Shown here: positions 11,201-19,500 of the stretch, in pieces
How positions within the stretch are numbered: the stretch's first letter is position 1
Layout of the letters: every line of letters starts with the position of its first letter
Assembly (NCBI GenBank): GCA_039105265.1
Contig: JAPFFF010000021.1
Coordinates: 1,116,001-1,180,000, forward strand
Direction of reading: 5' to 3'
From: Tritrichomonas musculus
Lineage: Eukaryota > Parabasalia > Tritrichomonadida > Tritrichomonadidae
DNA length: 64,000 nucleotides
Program-made: the position numbers and the translations under genes
Notes under the pieces: model-generated
What the model saw: the letters and a program-made list of their open reading frames with translations, nothing else
Told to the model about the DNA's origin: nothing
Databases searched by the model: none

Positions 11201-11954
11201 TTGAATATAAAATAATGATGTTTTGACTTTCTTTGTTTTCAGTAAAAAATTTGTCGTATGATTCGGGATTGTCATGAATAATTCGATGAAATGATTCTTG
11301 GATAAGTTCAATTATATTTGTATAGTATTGAGGATTAATATTTTCGATTGTATGTATATTGCTTATCATGATTTCAAGAGCTTCTATATCGGAAATTGAA
11401 TATAATATCATATTAAAAAGCCATTCTATTTCTTTAGCAGGAGTTTGCTGTTCAATACTTTTATCGAGTTCATAAATAAACGTGATAACTTGCGATGGAG
11501 ACTTATGACTACTTGAAGTTATTAAAGATAAGAAACCATTTTTTATACTCTTATCACAGTTATCTGCCTTTAATGTTTCAGATCCAATTTCGATAAGTAG
11601 AAGATGCTGGCTTTCTTTTAATATATCATCTTTTCCACTATAGGTTTCAATTGAAACGCGAAATAATGCGAGAATAACGAGAGTAAAGTGAACTTGTTCA
11701 ATGGATGGATATATTGAATTTGTGGCAATAGAATGAATTGTGTTTTTTAAATGTTTTAAAAAAAAAGAAACAACTTGATCTGGAATTAAGTTCATTGATT
11801 CTTGATAAAATCTTTTGTATAATGTGCATTGATTCTTTAAAAATTCTTTTGGCTTAAAGATTTCTTTTTGATTAGGTCCATTGACCTGTATTTTACTAAT
11901 TAATTCTTTTATCTTTTTTAGAAAATCTTCAAAAAGGTAATCATTTTCAAACAT
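5208..11954 (-). CDS. Neurofibromin-like Ras GTPase-activating protein
   Basis: A 2248-residue protein. The RasGAP catalytic domain is around residues 1070-1300. It keeps the arginine-finger motif LFRGNG (near residue 1090; neurofibromin has LFRGNS) and the second signature FLRFLCP (near residue 1180; FLRFICP in the family). Downstream, about residues 1370-1620, the pattern fits the Sec14-like lipid-binding module followed by the PH-like module of neurofibromin and yeast Ira1/Ira2, though divergent. The remaining N- and C-terminal parts are helical and HEAT-like, as in NF1. Expected role: switching off Ras-type GTPases at a membrane, upstream of growth signalling. A polar Q/N insert is near residues 660-690. 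The start ATG follows TCATTT at 11971-11976 (minus strand). Length and domain order match NF1/IRA rather than small RasGAPs. Confidence 0.87.
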   Translation of the reverse strand: MFENDYLFEDFLKKIKELISKIQVNGPNQKEIFKPKEFLKNQCTLYKRFYQESMNLIPDQVVSFFLKHLKNTIHSIATNSIYPSIEQVHFTLVILALFRVSIETYSGKDDILKESQHLLLIEIGSETLKADNCDKSIKNGFLSLITSSSHKSPSQVITFIYELDKSIEQQTPAKEIEWLFNMILYSISDIEALEIMISNIHTIENINPQYYTNIIELIQESFHRIIHDNPESYDKFFTENKESQNIIILYSKINSWGSFENLLMIKSVLYLLQPLKLDVSSFDQSDLCQTFMQINVTQEPLLSKIIGALKIIFETYLYTNVKKLLSPFITELNSLLIEYYKTHHSKLPKNTTDFFATTFPACLLFISPYSFDQIFLPILQREDDYAKKFSSIISTACPQIKSNKQAFYDIYGQVYKPINELILIDDKDVNLVLQSIKASPQFYRSFIYENSFAVHKIIENGIDISYFDLFYSDIFHDMPVEAPFWSITKCLTDNIVRVVEKSLCDHSSPDKGISSNYTKLFASIINFIQCAFQSSNLEYLKDELTSILYNVEAIIYALLSISKKSTIAYCKNVLGYFYTIMNKVKLQISISTEKIYALGTVCKVGCNICKEFAAINKKYMINDNIQNIPKGWELAISILLPRFEMLTRILLNENNYAEGHDQQNQNSQYQELQELQNQNLSESSDSLKPQNTRKYMKELKSCIYVLFSLLRQSSTSIEELIYLILDNNDKVGHACTPTIAESLSPTIYYNIIQMINTNFTKLAKKNNLEGINNSNNNKAQASFVENSLRFIKILLDNSIWLPNPNYSTLFTSIINNTILLCAQINLPTIDNLFCQFIISLFELTVRANFEIQIDSKVRNSVGRTIVSWINRIQTPENDSSFELYYLALYSILNGIDFHECKSGDVLNPTSDAHENFLFYYSQRRISDTLISTSVVNNERKTSLLLSNSNKVIDCVYFSKANQNQKNDKLTLSILNPILKNNFDLCINHIISQAFDPRIKVRVSFMNALSSALSPETYQKFVNPVINKTVVDLIFENDFEILQLLAKESPYKSGEIAEAIVKASALKKIEMKVFEELVKIEISNNKDPTRNTLFRGNGITSRAISYFPKYFADKWANDLIAPLLSLDKSNLKTFWNAMIRRIEEMFVVIPDRMKEAIRILFALLSPESTEIAFSIISGFVFLRFLCPLLAKEEGLVDASSLLMSASIRPTIGENRPQFMHLKAEVADSYQRIQKLYQNIVAFQLFQKDGINYKPPPIEIKPLNPPPDSEAIIADLIAALWSQMPFIQKSFHQIQDDLPVHATLDLLIAQLKKAGNPHRKISPISISEVLNFSGLLSPPLIELLQTNQQEDPSLENWFYLSPIPSRDGSFIFIMDMSQIKQPFTAQQLCAYAFSQVLSIGDAKYSVFVEFSGFDVELLPPLSQIKKTVKLATNEMISRLGTVYVARIQDNSVSYLNKASKLLKKLPLKSVTDMKMIRDEIGELKIPQATSEFFSSPEASYQLQEKSSYPIIRLHQKSIHIIDKVEINQIEYFTSNVIQLSCIENIGPSQTTKTTSTFTIRTKSGKSHNIQFPASTPLRRAVYQLYHRFNEEKEVKKLYVDRSSFSSLLLILCFLNMLNDNGDQELKASALNLYNTTIDSSGLKTGIEKKYFSKNEIPFSMLQLVEVLARDLAFSNPNEVHSFFFEYVKAISFFDYRDYASSERFLQPWIQYAAEQIITNPTTLNCLAQISTNAPKKYFMQFNKSIWQNFSRIDLLGPLFTKMCNFEESNFASVFLSIAVKYPTEVTDFLVGKLSELATDLTQRPFTQVSEILSSMIVGKLFDKSYETKVLHKIALIRLIGSSVLSKSCFKILQTLFSNPDIDTSTFSCSQSLLNFIHDDVDISNNSNDKQSVPNNNSNLNQRGDYRQFVYDTVKLSLLYREHYSETLFDLFMSDMEGLLKSNSSSLTDTNVQNDLIPKLNGIIFISTLENDYSIAFEVYKLFYNFNPYKTLPICSMSLALSIGSIPNNILFPLFFTSIASLLYTDQTTSFDLIYSIFKVAKISFIDVIRKIPAKNLQLFDSITNLSFSTQPLLSFLLVILNFYGRGKIDLPNIICQPIFNDKSQNNLILSLFQFQFDETLENKITTTILNNSNLNNPTDISATIILLYLWHPLDHMKRLLMKMLESHPDYFANINFSSFYSRNANQFKFVDTELMILLVKATYMYSSNVQHNSEKKYQLHPIIASTFAGNQISSMSFDQAKSIFHVFFSS

Positions 11955-12569
11955 ATGATAATATAAATAAAAAATGATTTGGGTAAAAATTTCTCTAATT
12001 AGGTGAAATACTTGAATAAATTTGTTAGAACACTGCCAAAAATTTGAGATACTTTCAATTGAACTAGAATTAAGATCACATATCTAATTTTAAAATAATA
12101 AAAGAAGTAAAATTATGTTCTTTTCCTTTAAAGATTGATATTTCTTTTAACAAAATCCGGCTTGTTTAACAAAATTTAAATATTGTCAAAAAAAAAAAAA
12201 AGCATCTCTACCAATTTTAATGTATCAAATATAAAAGTTTGATAAATGCATTATAAAGAGTTCATTTATTAAATAACAAGTATGGAGCAAGGAGGAAAAA
12301 AAAATATAATCTTCATTTTTGATGTTCACGAAAATGTCATACTGGTCAAAAATATGTGTAATACTTTCCTATTAAAAGACAATTAATAATGATTTTCTTA
12401 GAAATAATAAGAACTGAAAGAAAAACAAAAAAAGTATTATCAATAAATGAATATGCTTTTTCTGTTCAGCTTAAAAAAAAAAAGAACAAGATCAATTACA
12501 TTGCTAGTGCTTTCTTTCAAAGATATCACGTCTCGTAAAAAAAAAAAAAAAGAAAAAAGATAATTATTT
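11955..12569. other. Intergenic region between two minus-strand genes
   Basis: AT-rich spacer that should contain the RasGAP promoter at its left edge. Several A-runs of 10-15 bases are present (around 12190, 12474 and 12540). No RNA gene, repeat family or conserved motif beyond the initiator-like TCATTT was recognised. Confidence 0.6.
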
Positions 12570-14387
12570 TCAGATTGTATCCAAAAAATCACTAAACATT
12601 TTTTCATCAAATTCGCATGCAGAATAATACTGAAGAAGAAGATGTATATCCAACAGAGGCCTCATTTTGTGGTATTTAATGAGAACTGCCTTTCTGTTTT
12701 CATCGCCGAGGAAATTTAATGCTCTATCGATCTCTTCCTGGCTATTTTTCGATGACGGCTTCAGAAGCTGCGACAGCGGCATTTCTGACTGTTGTGATGA
12801 ATTAGTTGGTGCCTGTGAAACTGGCTGCTGAGGTGCAGGCTGTGAAATTGGCTGTGCAGATGGACGCGAATTTGGAGGTGGCGCAGGCTGTGGAGTTGGC
12901 TGCTGTACTGGACGTGAATTTGGAGGCGGTGCAGGCTGTGGTTGCGGCTGTGCAGATGGACGTGAATTTGGAGGAGGTGCGGGCTGTGGAGTTGGCTGCT
13001 GTACTAGACGTGAATTTGGAGGCGGTGCAGGCTGTGGTGGTTCTGCAGGTTGGGGCGCTGGTTTTGGCTGTGAAGTTGCCGATGGTTGAGATGTTGGATC
13101 CGGCTGCGGTGTTGGATTTGATTTTGGAGATGGCTGCGGTGTTGGATCTGTTGGTGGAGATGATTTTTGTTCTTGCTGCGAGGTTGGTTGAGGAGTTGGT
13201 ACAGGAAGTTTCATTTTTCCTAGATTTATCCAAAAATCATTTGGTACCTTGGGGACCTTGAGAATCCTAAAAATTTCCTTGGCATTTTCTATTTCCAGAA
13301 ATTTTTTGGCTTCATCAGGATTTTGTGTGGCAATAAATCGAACGACTTCTTCATACATTTCTGGATTTTTTGAAAAGCTGTTATGAGCACTTATATATAA
13401 ATTGTTTTGGTTTATCAATTTTTGTTGTTTCTGCTTTTGCTCTGGCGACAATTTTTGTTCTTGACGTTTTTTATGTCGCTGTTGTGGTGGCTTCTGTTGC
13501 CCTAATGTTTGCTGCTGTTGTTGCTCTGATGTTTGTTGTTGTTGCTCTGATGTTTGCTGCTGTTGTTGCTCTGATGCTTGCTGCTGTTGCTCTGATGTTT
13601 GCTGTTGTTGTTGCTCTGATGTTTGCTGTTGTTGCTCTGATGTTTGCTGTTGTTGCTCTGATGTTTGCTGTTGTTGTTGCCCTAATGTTTGCTTTTGTTG
13701 CTCTGATGTTTGTTGTTGTTGCTCTGATGTTTGCTGCTGTTGTTTCTCTGATGTTTGTTGTTGTTGCTCTGATGTTTGCTTTTGTTGCTCTAACGTTTGC
13801 TGTTGTTGTTGCTGCTGCTGTTGCTCTGATGTTTGCTGTTGCTCTGATGTTTGCTGTTGCTCTAATGTTTGCTGTTGCTCTAATGTTTGCTGTTGTTGTT
13901 GCTGCTGCTGTTGCTCTGATGTTTGCTGTTGTTGTTGCTCTAATGTTTGCTGTTGTTGTTGCTCTGATGTTTGCTGTTGTTGTTGCTGTAGCGGTAGTTG
14001 TGGAAGTTTTGATGATTGTTGTTGCTGTTGAAATTGTGATGTTTGAACTTGAAATTGTTGAGTGGAACTAGGGTCTAGAAGATTAAGTTGTTGTATGGTA
14101 TTTAATGGTGGTACATTTGTAAGAGATTTTTGTTGAACTCTATTTTTATTGAACTCTAAGTTTTGTACTTGTGTTGGCTCTGTAACAGTAAGATTAAATG
14201 AGTTTCCATGATCTAGAATTCGATCATCATCATTAAGAATATCACCTTTAAGCGTTGTAAGTAACAAAGATTTATCAATATGGTGATCCTGAATGCATCT
14301 CTCCTTGGCTTCTCGAACAGTTGTATAATTTCCTGCAGGAATGGTAAAAGATTGACTAGAAACGGGGAAAATATTAATTTTTTGCAT
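12570..14387 (-). CDS. Ubiquitin-like domain protein with polyglutamine and proline-rich repeats
   Basis: A 605-residue protein in five parts. Residues 1-70 fit a ubiquitin-like fold: MQKINIFP opens strand one, TVREAKERC fits the helix, and a strand-turn pattern follows. Residues about 130-300 are glutamine tracts punctuated by TSE or TLE, in units of roughly 6-9 residues. Residues about 310-400 form a charged helical segment containing NPEMYEEVVRFIATQ, which resembles the NP-rich helices of STI1 repeats. Residues about 400-525 are proline-rich, with repeated PAPPPNSRP. The last 70 residues are a helical C-terminal domain that I do not recognise; a clear UBA is not visible. The layout (UBL, STI1-like, disordered middle, C-terminal domain) recalls ubiquilin/Dsk2 or BAG6-type shuttles to the proteasome. 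That is inference. Repeat copy number is likely to vary between strains. Confidence 0.65.
   Translation of the reverse strand: MQKINIFPVSSQSFTIPAGNYTTVREAKERCIQDHHIDKSLLLTTLKGDILNDDDRILDHGNSFNLTVTEPTQVQNLEFNKNRVQQKSLTNVPPLNTIQQLNLLDPSSTQQFQVQTSQFQQQQQSSKLPQLPLQQQQQQTSEQQQQQTLEQQQQQTSEQQQQQQQQQTLEQQQTLEQQQTSEQQQTSEQQQQQQQQQTLEQQKQTSEQQQQTSEKQQQQTSEQQQQTSEQQKQTLGQQQQQTSEQQQQTSEQQQQTSEQQQQQTSEQQQQASEQQQQQTSEQQQQTSEQQQQQTLGQQKPPQQRHKKRQEQKLSPEQKQKQQKLINQNNLYISAHNSFSKNPEMYEEVVRFIATQNPDEAKKFLEIENAKEIFRILKVPKVPNDFWINLGKMKLPVPTPQPTSQQEQKSSPPTDPTPQPSPKSNPTPQPDPTSQPSATSQPKPAPQPAEPPQPAPPPNSRLVQQPTPQPAPPPNSRPSAQPQPQPAPPPNSRPVQQPTPQPAPPPNSRPSAQPISQPAPQQPVSQAPTNSSQQSEMPLSQLLKPSSKNSQEEIDRALNFLGDENRKAVLIKYHKMRPLLDIHLLLQYYSACEFDEKMFSDFLDTI
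12830..13050 (-). repeat. Proline-rich minisatellite within the UBL protein
   Basis: About four tandem coding units giving PAPPPNSRP followed by VQQPTPQ or SAQPQPQ, with unit length near 60-66 bases. Alternating units are more alike than neighbours, suggesting a two-unit higher-order duplication. Confidence 0.75.
13495..13990 (-). repeat. Coding polyglutamine minisatellite
   Basis: Runs of CAA/CAG glutamine codons interrupted by ACATCAGAG (Thr-Ser-Glu) or close variants, in units of about 18-27 bases over roughly 500 bases. Mixed CAA/CAG use and TSE/TLE variants show this is more than a pure triplet run. The opposite strand is stop-free here only because of the repeat. Confidence 0.85.
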
Positions 14388-14779
14388 TTTTTAAAGTTGT
14401 TAGTTTTTGTTGAACATGAAAATTTTGAAATGAAAGTAAAATTTGTCATTCTTGATTAGATATAATCATATTACATATTTATTCATAAAAATATTTTTAT
14501 AATTAAAAAATCTATTATATTATATTTAATATTTGGGCATTTTAAAATTATTTTATTAAGATAAATGCAAATTAAAAAAAAAATCAAAAAATGAAAAAAT
14601 CAGAGTCTATTTGGCTGGGTTGTTTAACAATCGCTTTTTCTCTTCATTTTTAAAGTGAGAATCAACATACAATACTATTTAATCATACTCATATAGTCAC
14701 TTTGTCTTAGTGAGCATTCAAAAATTGGAACAAACTAAAATATATTGCAAATACAGTTTTCATCCTGAAAATGCGATTT
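14388..14779. other. Intergenic spacer
   Basis: AT-rich region between two minus-strand genes, holding the promoter of the UBL gene at its left edge. No recognised gene, RNA or repeat. Confidence 0.6.
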
Positions 14780-16345
14780 TTAAGATGAAACAAAAGTTAC
14801 CAAATTCACTTTTGTATTAGATTTAACGAAAAAGGAAAAATCAGAAGGGACGCCAGAAAAAGCCAATTTAACGACAGTTATATTCAGAACATTTGGAAAA
14901 GAGACAACTAAAAAGTTTTTGCATTTACTGAAACTTGAGTTTTCAATTGTAATTGAATCGCCCAAGAATTCAAATGACTTCAATTTAAAACAGCATGAAA
15001 ATGCTAGTTTATCTATTAATTCAATACTTGAAGGGATCAAAACATTTCTGACAGATGAATTATACATTGCTGACTTATTAATTGAGAGCAATTGAGAGTC
15101 ATTCAAAAATTCAATTGACTTGAGAACCATACAATCTTTGAATATACATTCACCAATTAAATTGACTTTGGAAGGAATCTCAATTCTTTCTATAGAAGTG
15201 CATAAAAATGCAAATTTGCCAATTGATTGAAGTTCAGAATTTTCTGAGAATTCAATAGATTTCAAATTGGTGCATCCAGAAAAGGCATTATCGCCGATAA
15301 TCTGAACTTTTGATGGAATAACAATCCTCGTAATAGATGAATAAAAAAATGCCAAATCTCCAATTTTGTAAAGTTCTGAATTTTGTGAGAATACGATCGT
15401 TTTTAATTGAAAACATTTTGCAAATGAGTTTGATTCAATTTTCTTGATTTTAGATGGAATTTTAACATTTTTAATGTCTCGAAATGCAAAATGAATAACA
15501 TCATAATAATCATTAAATTCATTTGTTTTACCAACCATCATTTTATTCTCAAAAATTGATAAAAAATTATTTTTTGGTGAAATATTAATTTCTCTCAATT
15601 CATTCATCTCAACACACCAACCTTCTTTTAACTCTTTGACTTTCGAAGGAATAAAAATAGTGTTGATAGGACATTTAAAAAAAGAAGCTTTTTCAATTGT
15701 AACAAGTTGCGAGTCTTCTGAAAATTCAATTGATTTCAATTTTTCACAATTATAAAATGAATTTTCATTGATTTGAGAAACTTTTGATGGGATTTTGATG
15801 TTTTCGAGAGAAGTGTTTGAAAAAACATTTTTACTGATTGAGCAAAGTTCTGAATTTGATTGAAATTCAACTAATTTAAGATTCCTACAATTACAGAAAG
15901 CTTTCTCACCAATGCTTTTGACACTTTTTGGAATGACAATGTTTTCAATTGATGTGTAAGAAAATGCTTCATTTTTTATCGATTCTAGATTAGAATTATC
16001 TGCAAAAGAAACAGAATAAAGCTTTTTGCACCATGAAAAAGCAGATTCTTCAATTGTATTGACACTTGATGGTATAAAAATACTTTCAAGAGATGAATTA
16101 GTGAAGGCATGATCACAAATTGTGATCAATTCAGAATCATCAGAAAATGAAATAGATGATATCTTTTTTTGTCCAGCAAAAGATGTAGCATCTACAATGG
16201 TAATAACGTAATCTTGCGATTGATGATTAATAGTGCGAGGAATATGTACATCTCCTCTGACATCTTGCGATCCTACAATTTTAGCTGTGAAATCCTTTTG
16301 ACTTAATTTGAATGATATCCCATTTTCATTTTTAATTATCATCAT
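14780..16345 (-). CDS. BspA-like leucine-rich-repeat (LRR_5) protein
   Basis: 521 residues from the ATG at 16345. The open frame extends 36 codons further 5' to a TTG, but only MMIIKNENG is a plausible start, and TCATATT lies 9-15 bases upstream of it. After an N-terminal cap of about 60 residues the protein is a ladder of about 18-20 repeats of roughly 23 residues with the pattern I.IPSxVxxIGExAFxxCxxLKxIEF, typical of the Treponema pallidum/BspA LRR_5 class. There is no signal peptide and no C-terminal membrane helix, unlike the surface-anchored members. BspA-like proteins form huge families in trichomonads and are linked to surface adhesion; this soluble form may be non-surface. The last repeats are degenerate and form a C-terminal cap. 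Confidence 0.92.
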   Translation of the reverse strand: MMIIKNENGISFKLSQKDFTAKIVGSQDVRGDVHIPRTINHQSQDYVITIVDATSFAGQKKISSISFSDDSELITICDHAFTNSSLESIFIPSSVNTIEESAFSWCKKLYSVSFADNSNLESIKNEAFSYTSIENIVIPKSVKSIGEKAFCNCRNLKLVEFQSNSELCSISKNVFSNTSLENIKIPSKVSQINENSFYNCEKLKSIEFSEDSQLVTIEKASFFKCPINTIFIPSKVKELKEGWCVEMNELREINISPKNNFLSIFENKMMVGKTNEFNDYYDVIHFAFRDIKNVKIPSKIKKIESNSFAKCFQLKTIVFSQNSELYKIGDLAFFYSSITRIVIPSKVQIIGDNAFSGCTNLKSIEFSENSELQSIGKFAFLCTSIERIEIPSKVNLIGECIFKDCMVLKSIEFLNDSQLLSINKSAMYNSSVRNVLIPSSIELIDKLAFSCCFKLKSFEFLGDSITIENSSFSKCKNFLVVSFPNVLNITVVKLAFSGVPSDFSFFVKSNTKVNLVTFVSS

Positions 16346-16587
16346 CTTAAAAAAATATGATAAATAAATTGACCTTGACGGATAAAAAAAATAAATAATA
16401 TTCTTAGCATATAAAAACAATGCTAAAAATATTATGTTTTCTTTTATATTCAAACAAATATTCTTACGTTTTTTTTAAAAACGTTACAATTGAAAAACGA
16501 TTATTTTGAGTTGAATTGATTTTTTATTTGAATGTATTATTGAATTTAAATAATTTCAAACGATCTAAAATCAAGATTTAATAAATT

Positions 16588-19500
16588 ATGTGGACCGATA
16601 CATTAAATCCATCGGTCTTACAGCGTCCACAAATTCAAATTCCACCCCAAAGTCTAAGTTCTACTTCGAATATTTCTACAACTTCGCTACCTTCGAATGT
16701 TTCTACATTTGATTGGAGTTTTTTAGATTCTCTTGATCCTGCTGTCATAAGATCAACTGAAGATATAAAGGTGATCAAAAGTATTTCATCAAAAATTTTA
16801 CAAGCACCTTATCTTCCTTCAGATAATCATCAAAGAATTCAAAAAATATTTAATTTAGCAAAAATCGCTATTGAATACGAAAACAAAAAGCAAGACAGAG
16901 TTCTTTCAAAATTACGAGAGCAAAAAAAAGAAATAGCAAATCTTCAAAATCAAATAAAGCAGCAAAAAGAAAAAGCAGCTGCTTTTCAGTGCCCATCATG
17001 TTTAAAATCTTTTGAAACCATGGAATTTCTTGATCTACATATTTCAAAACGTCATCCTAATTTAATTAATACATGGAGAGCTTTACGTCAACCTCAATCA
17101 ATTCCTATTGATCCTAGATTCATGATGCAACCTTCAATGCAATATACAGGCCAAATTCCAAGTGACAATACTTGGAATAGCACGACAAATGATTATAGCA
17201 AGGATGTTCCATCTCTTCTTAAAGAACTTAAGACAGAATTTGAAAAAGCTCAACAAGTGAACGAAGAAAAAATGATGAACCTCATAACTGAGAAAATATC
17301 CAGTTTTGAAAACAGAATGGACGAAAAAATGTCAACATTAAGACCAGACAATCTAACCCAAGCAACACCTAATTCTCAGCAGCAAAACAGCTATTTTGAT
17401 GATGATGAAGTTATTCTTCGAAGGAAGAGTGACCGAAATGAGAAAAGACAACCAAACAATTATTATGATAATTCAAAAAGGCAGAGAAAGACTGAATTAA
17501 TAAGAAGAGTTGGAAGAAAAGATGATGAAGCTTTATCATATGACGTTTCAACATTAGATGATTCTATGTATGAATCTGTTGACTTGAGCTCTATCAATCA
17601 TATATCAGACAACATAAGTGAAATATCAGGAAATAAAAATTTACAAAGTTCATCAAATAAGAACAGAAATAGCAATCAAAGAATGTTAGATATTAGTCCG
17701 TTCCATAACGATAACAACAACAAAAATAATAACAGCATTCAACAGACAAAACAATTAACTCTAACCTCATCTCAAATAGTATCTTTAGATGCAAAGCCAG
17801 AGAAAAAGGCAGACAAAAAGCATAAATTAAAATTTTCTCCACAGTTTTCTTCTCATCAGCAAGCACAAAAACAAAAACAAAAACCAAAGCTCGAATTTAC
17901 AGAGCCGCAATCAACAACTATTACTAATGAAAACAGTTATAATTCAAATAATCAAAATAATAGTAATATAGATAAAAACCAAAAACCAAAAGAAAGAAGC
18001 ATTTCACAAATTCAAGTTATATCAAGTTCGCCAAGAATTAATGATGATGAATCTTATGAGACTTCACAGCATAATAATCAAGAAGTTAAACAAAATATTT
18101 CAAATAGCCAAAAGCAAACAGATGATTCCAAAACAAGTAAAAAAGTTCGACGTCGTGTTGTTAATCCTTCAATCAAACAAAAGAAATCATCCAATCAGCA
18201 ACCTGAAAAAAGTAATTTTGAAATGTCAAATTCAGTTAATCAAGACTTGGTTCCTGAAGAGCCAGCTTCCTCATCAGAATCAAAAATGCTTTCATCTTCA
18301 GAAGAAGGAAGTCAGCAACCATCCAAACAAAGAGAATCAATTATTACTGATTTACTTCTTTCTTCGAAGTCAGAGAACGAATCAAATAAGAAACAGAATC
18401 AAGACAATTCTTGGATACTTAGTGGAAACTCGCTAGAATCTTCTTCAAAATTGTCATCAATTGGTATGAACTCAAATACTTCGGCAAAAGGAAAAAAGAA
18501 AAAGAAAGATAAAAACAGCGAAAATATTGATGAAGACGATAAATCTAAAAGTGATATTTCAGATCTTTCCTCTTTTCTTAGTAATCTCGAATACTTAAGT
18601 GATGGAGGAAGGCAGAAAGAAAAGCATATATCATCAATTAGCAGCAGCAATTATTCTCCGAATAATAAATCATCAGAATCAACACCTCCAGTAACACCAT
18701 CATCAAACTCAATAAATTCTCCAACGCCAACTCCAGAGTCACAAAATTCAACTCCAAAATCAATATCAACTCCACAATCGGCAAATTCAACACCACAATC
18801 TGGGAGCTCTTCAGCTTCCCAATCAACTCCCACATCTCTTTCAAAACAATCACCAAATGGAAAAGATTTAAGTCTTTCAGTTTCTGAACCATCTAGTATA
18901 ATTGGGAGCGATATGAATAGTAGTCAAGCAAGTTCTTCTTCAAGTAGCTCAATAAGAAGAAGGCGAAGATCATTAAAAATTCAAAAGCAAAACAAAACCG
19001 GAAATCAAGAAAAAGAAAAGAAACCAAAGTCAAATCAAATTGAAAATTCTGAAAAATTAAAGAAAAAGGATTCTTCTAGTGCAACCGAATCATCTGAAAA
19101 TCTTCAAAGCAGTAAAAATAGTAGCACTGTTGAAAGTGAAAGCAATGACTCTCAAAGTGAGAAGAAAAAGAAAAGAAGAAAAGTTCACAAAAACAGTTCA
19201 CTTGAAGAGTCATCATCATCATCAAAAGCTGACTTATTAGCGGAAACAATAAAGCAAGCTAGTGAAAGAGGACAAACTTCAGATGAAAGCCAAAGAAAAA
19301 AGAAAAGCAAATCATCTAAAAAAGTTCAGCAAAATTCAGATGAAAAAGACTCAGACAAAGACTCAATGGACATCTACTTTTCTTCTGATTCCAAATCTAA
19401 AAAGAAAAGCAAACAAAAGCAAAAAGAAAAACAAGAAAAACAAAATGAATCAGAAAAGCAAGAAGATCAAACGCAAGAGACTAAAGAAGAAGATCAAAAA

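Noticed and set aside
12806-13261. Plus- and minus-strand open frames across the proline repeat
   Set aside because: Shadows of the repeat-coding UBL gene with no start context and no homology.
13370-14071. Long plus-strand open frame rich in A, V, L, M and F
   Set aside because: It is the antisense of the polyglutamine repeat; CAA/CAG repeats cannot make stops in that frame.
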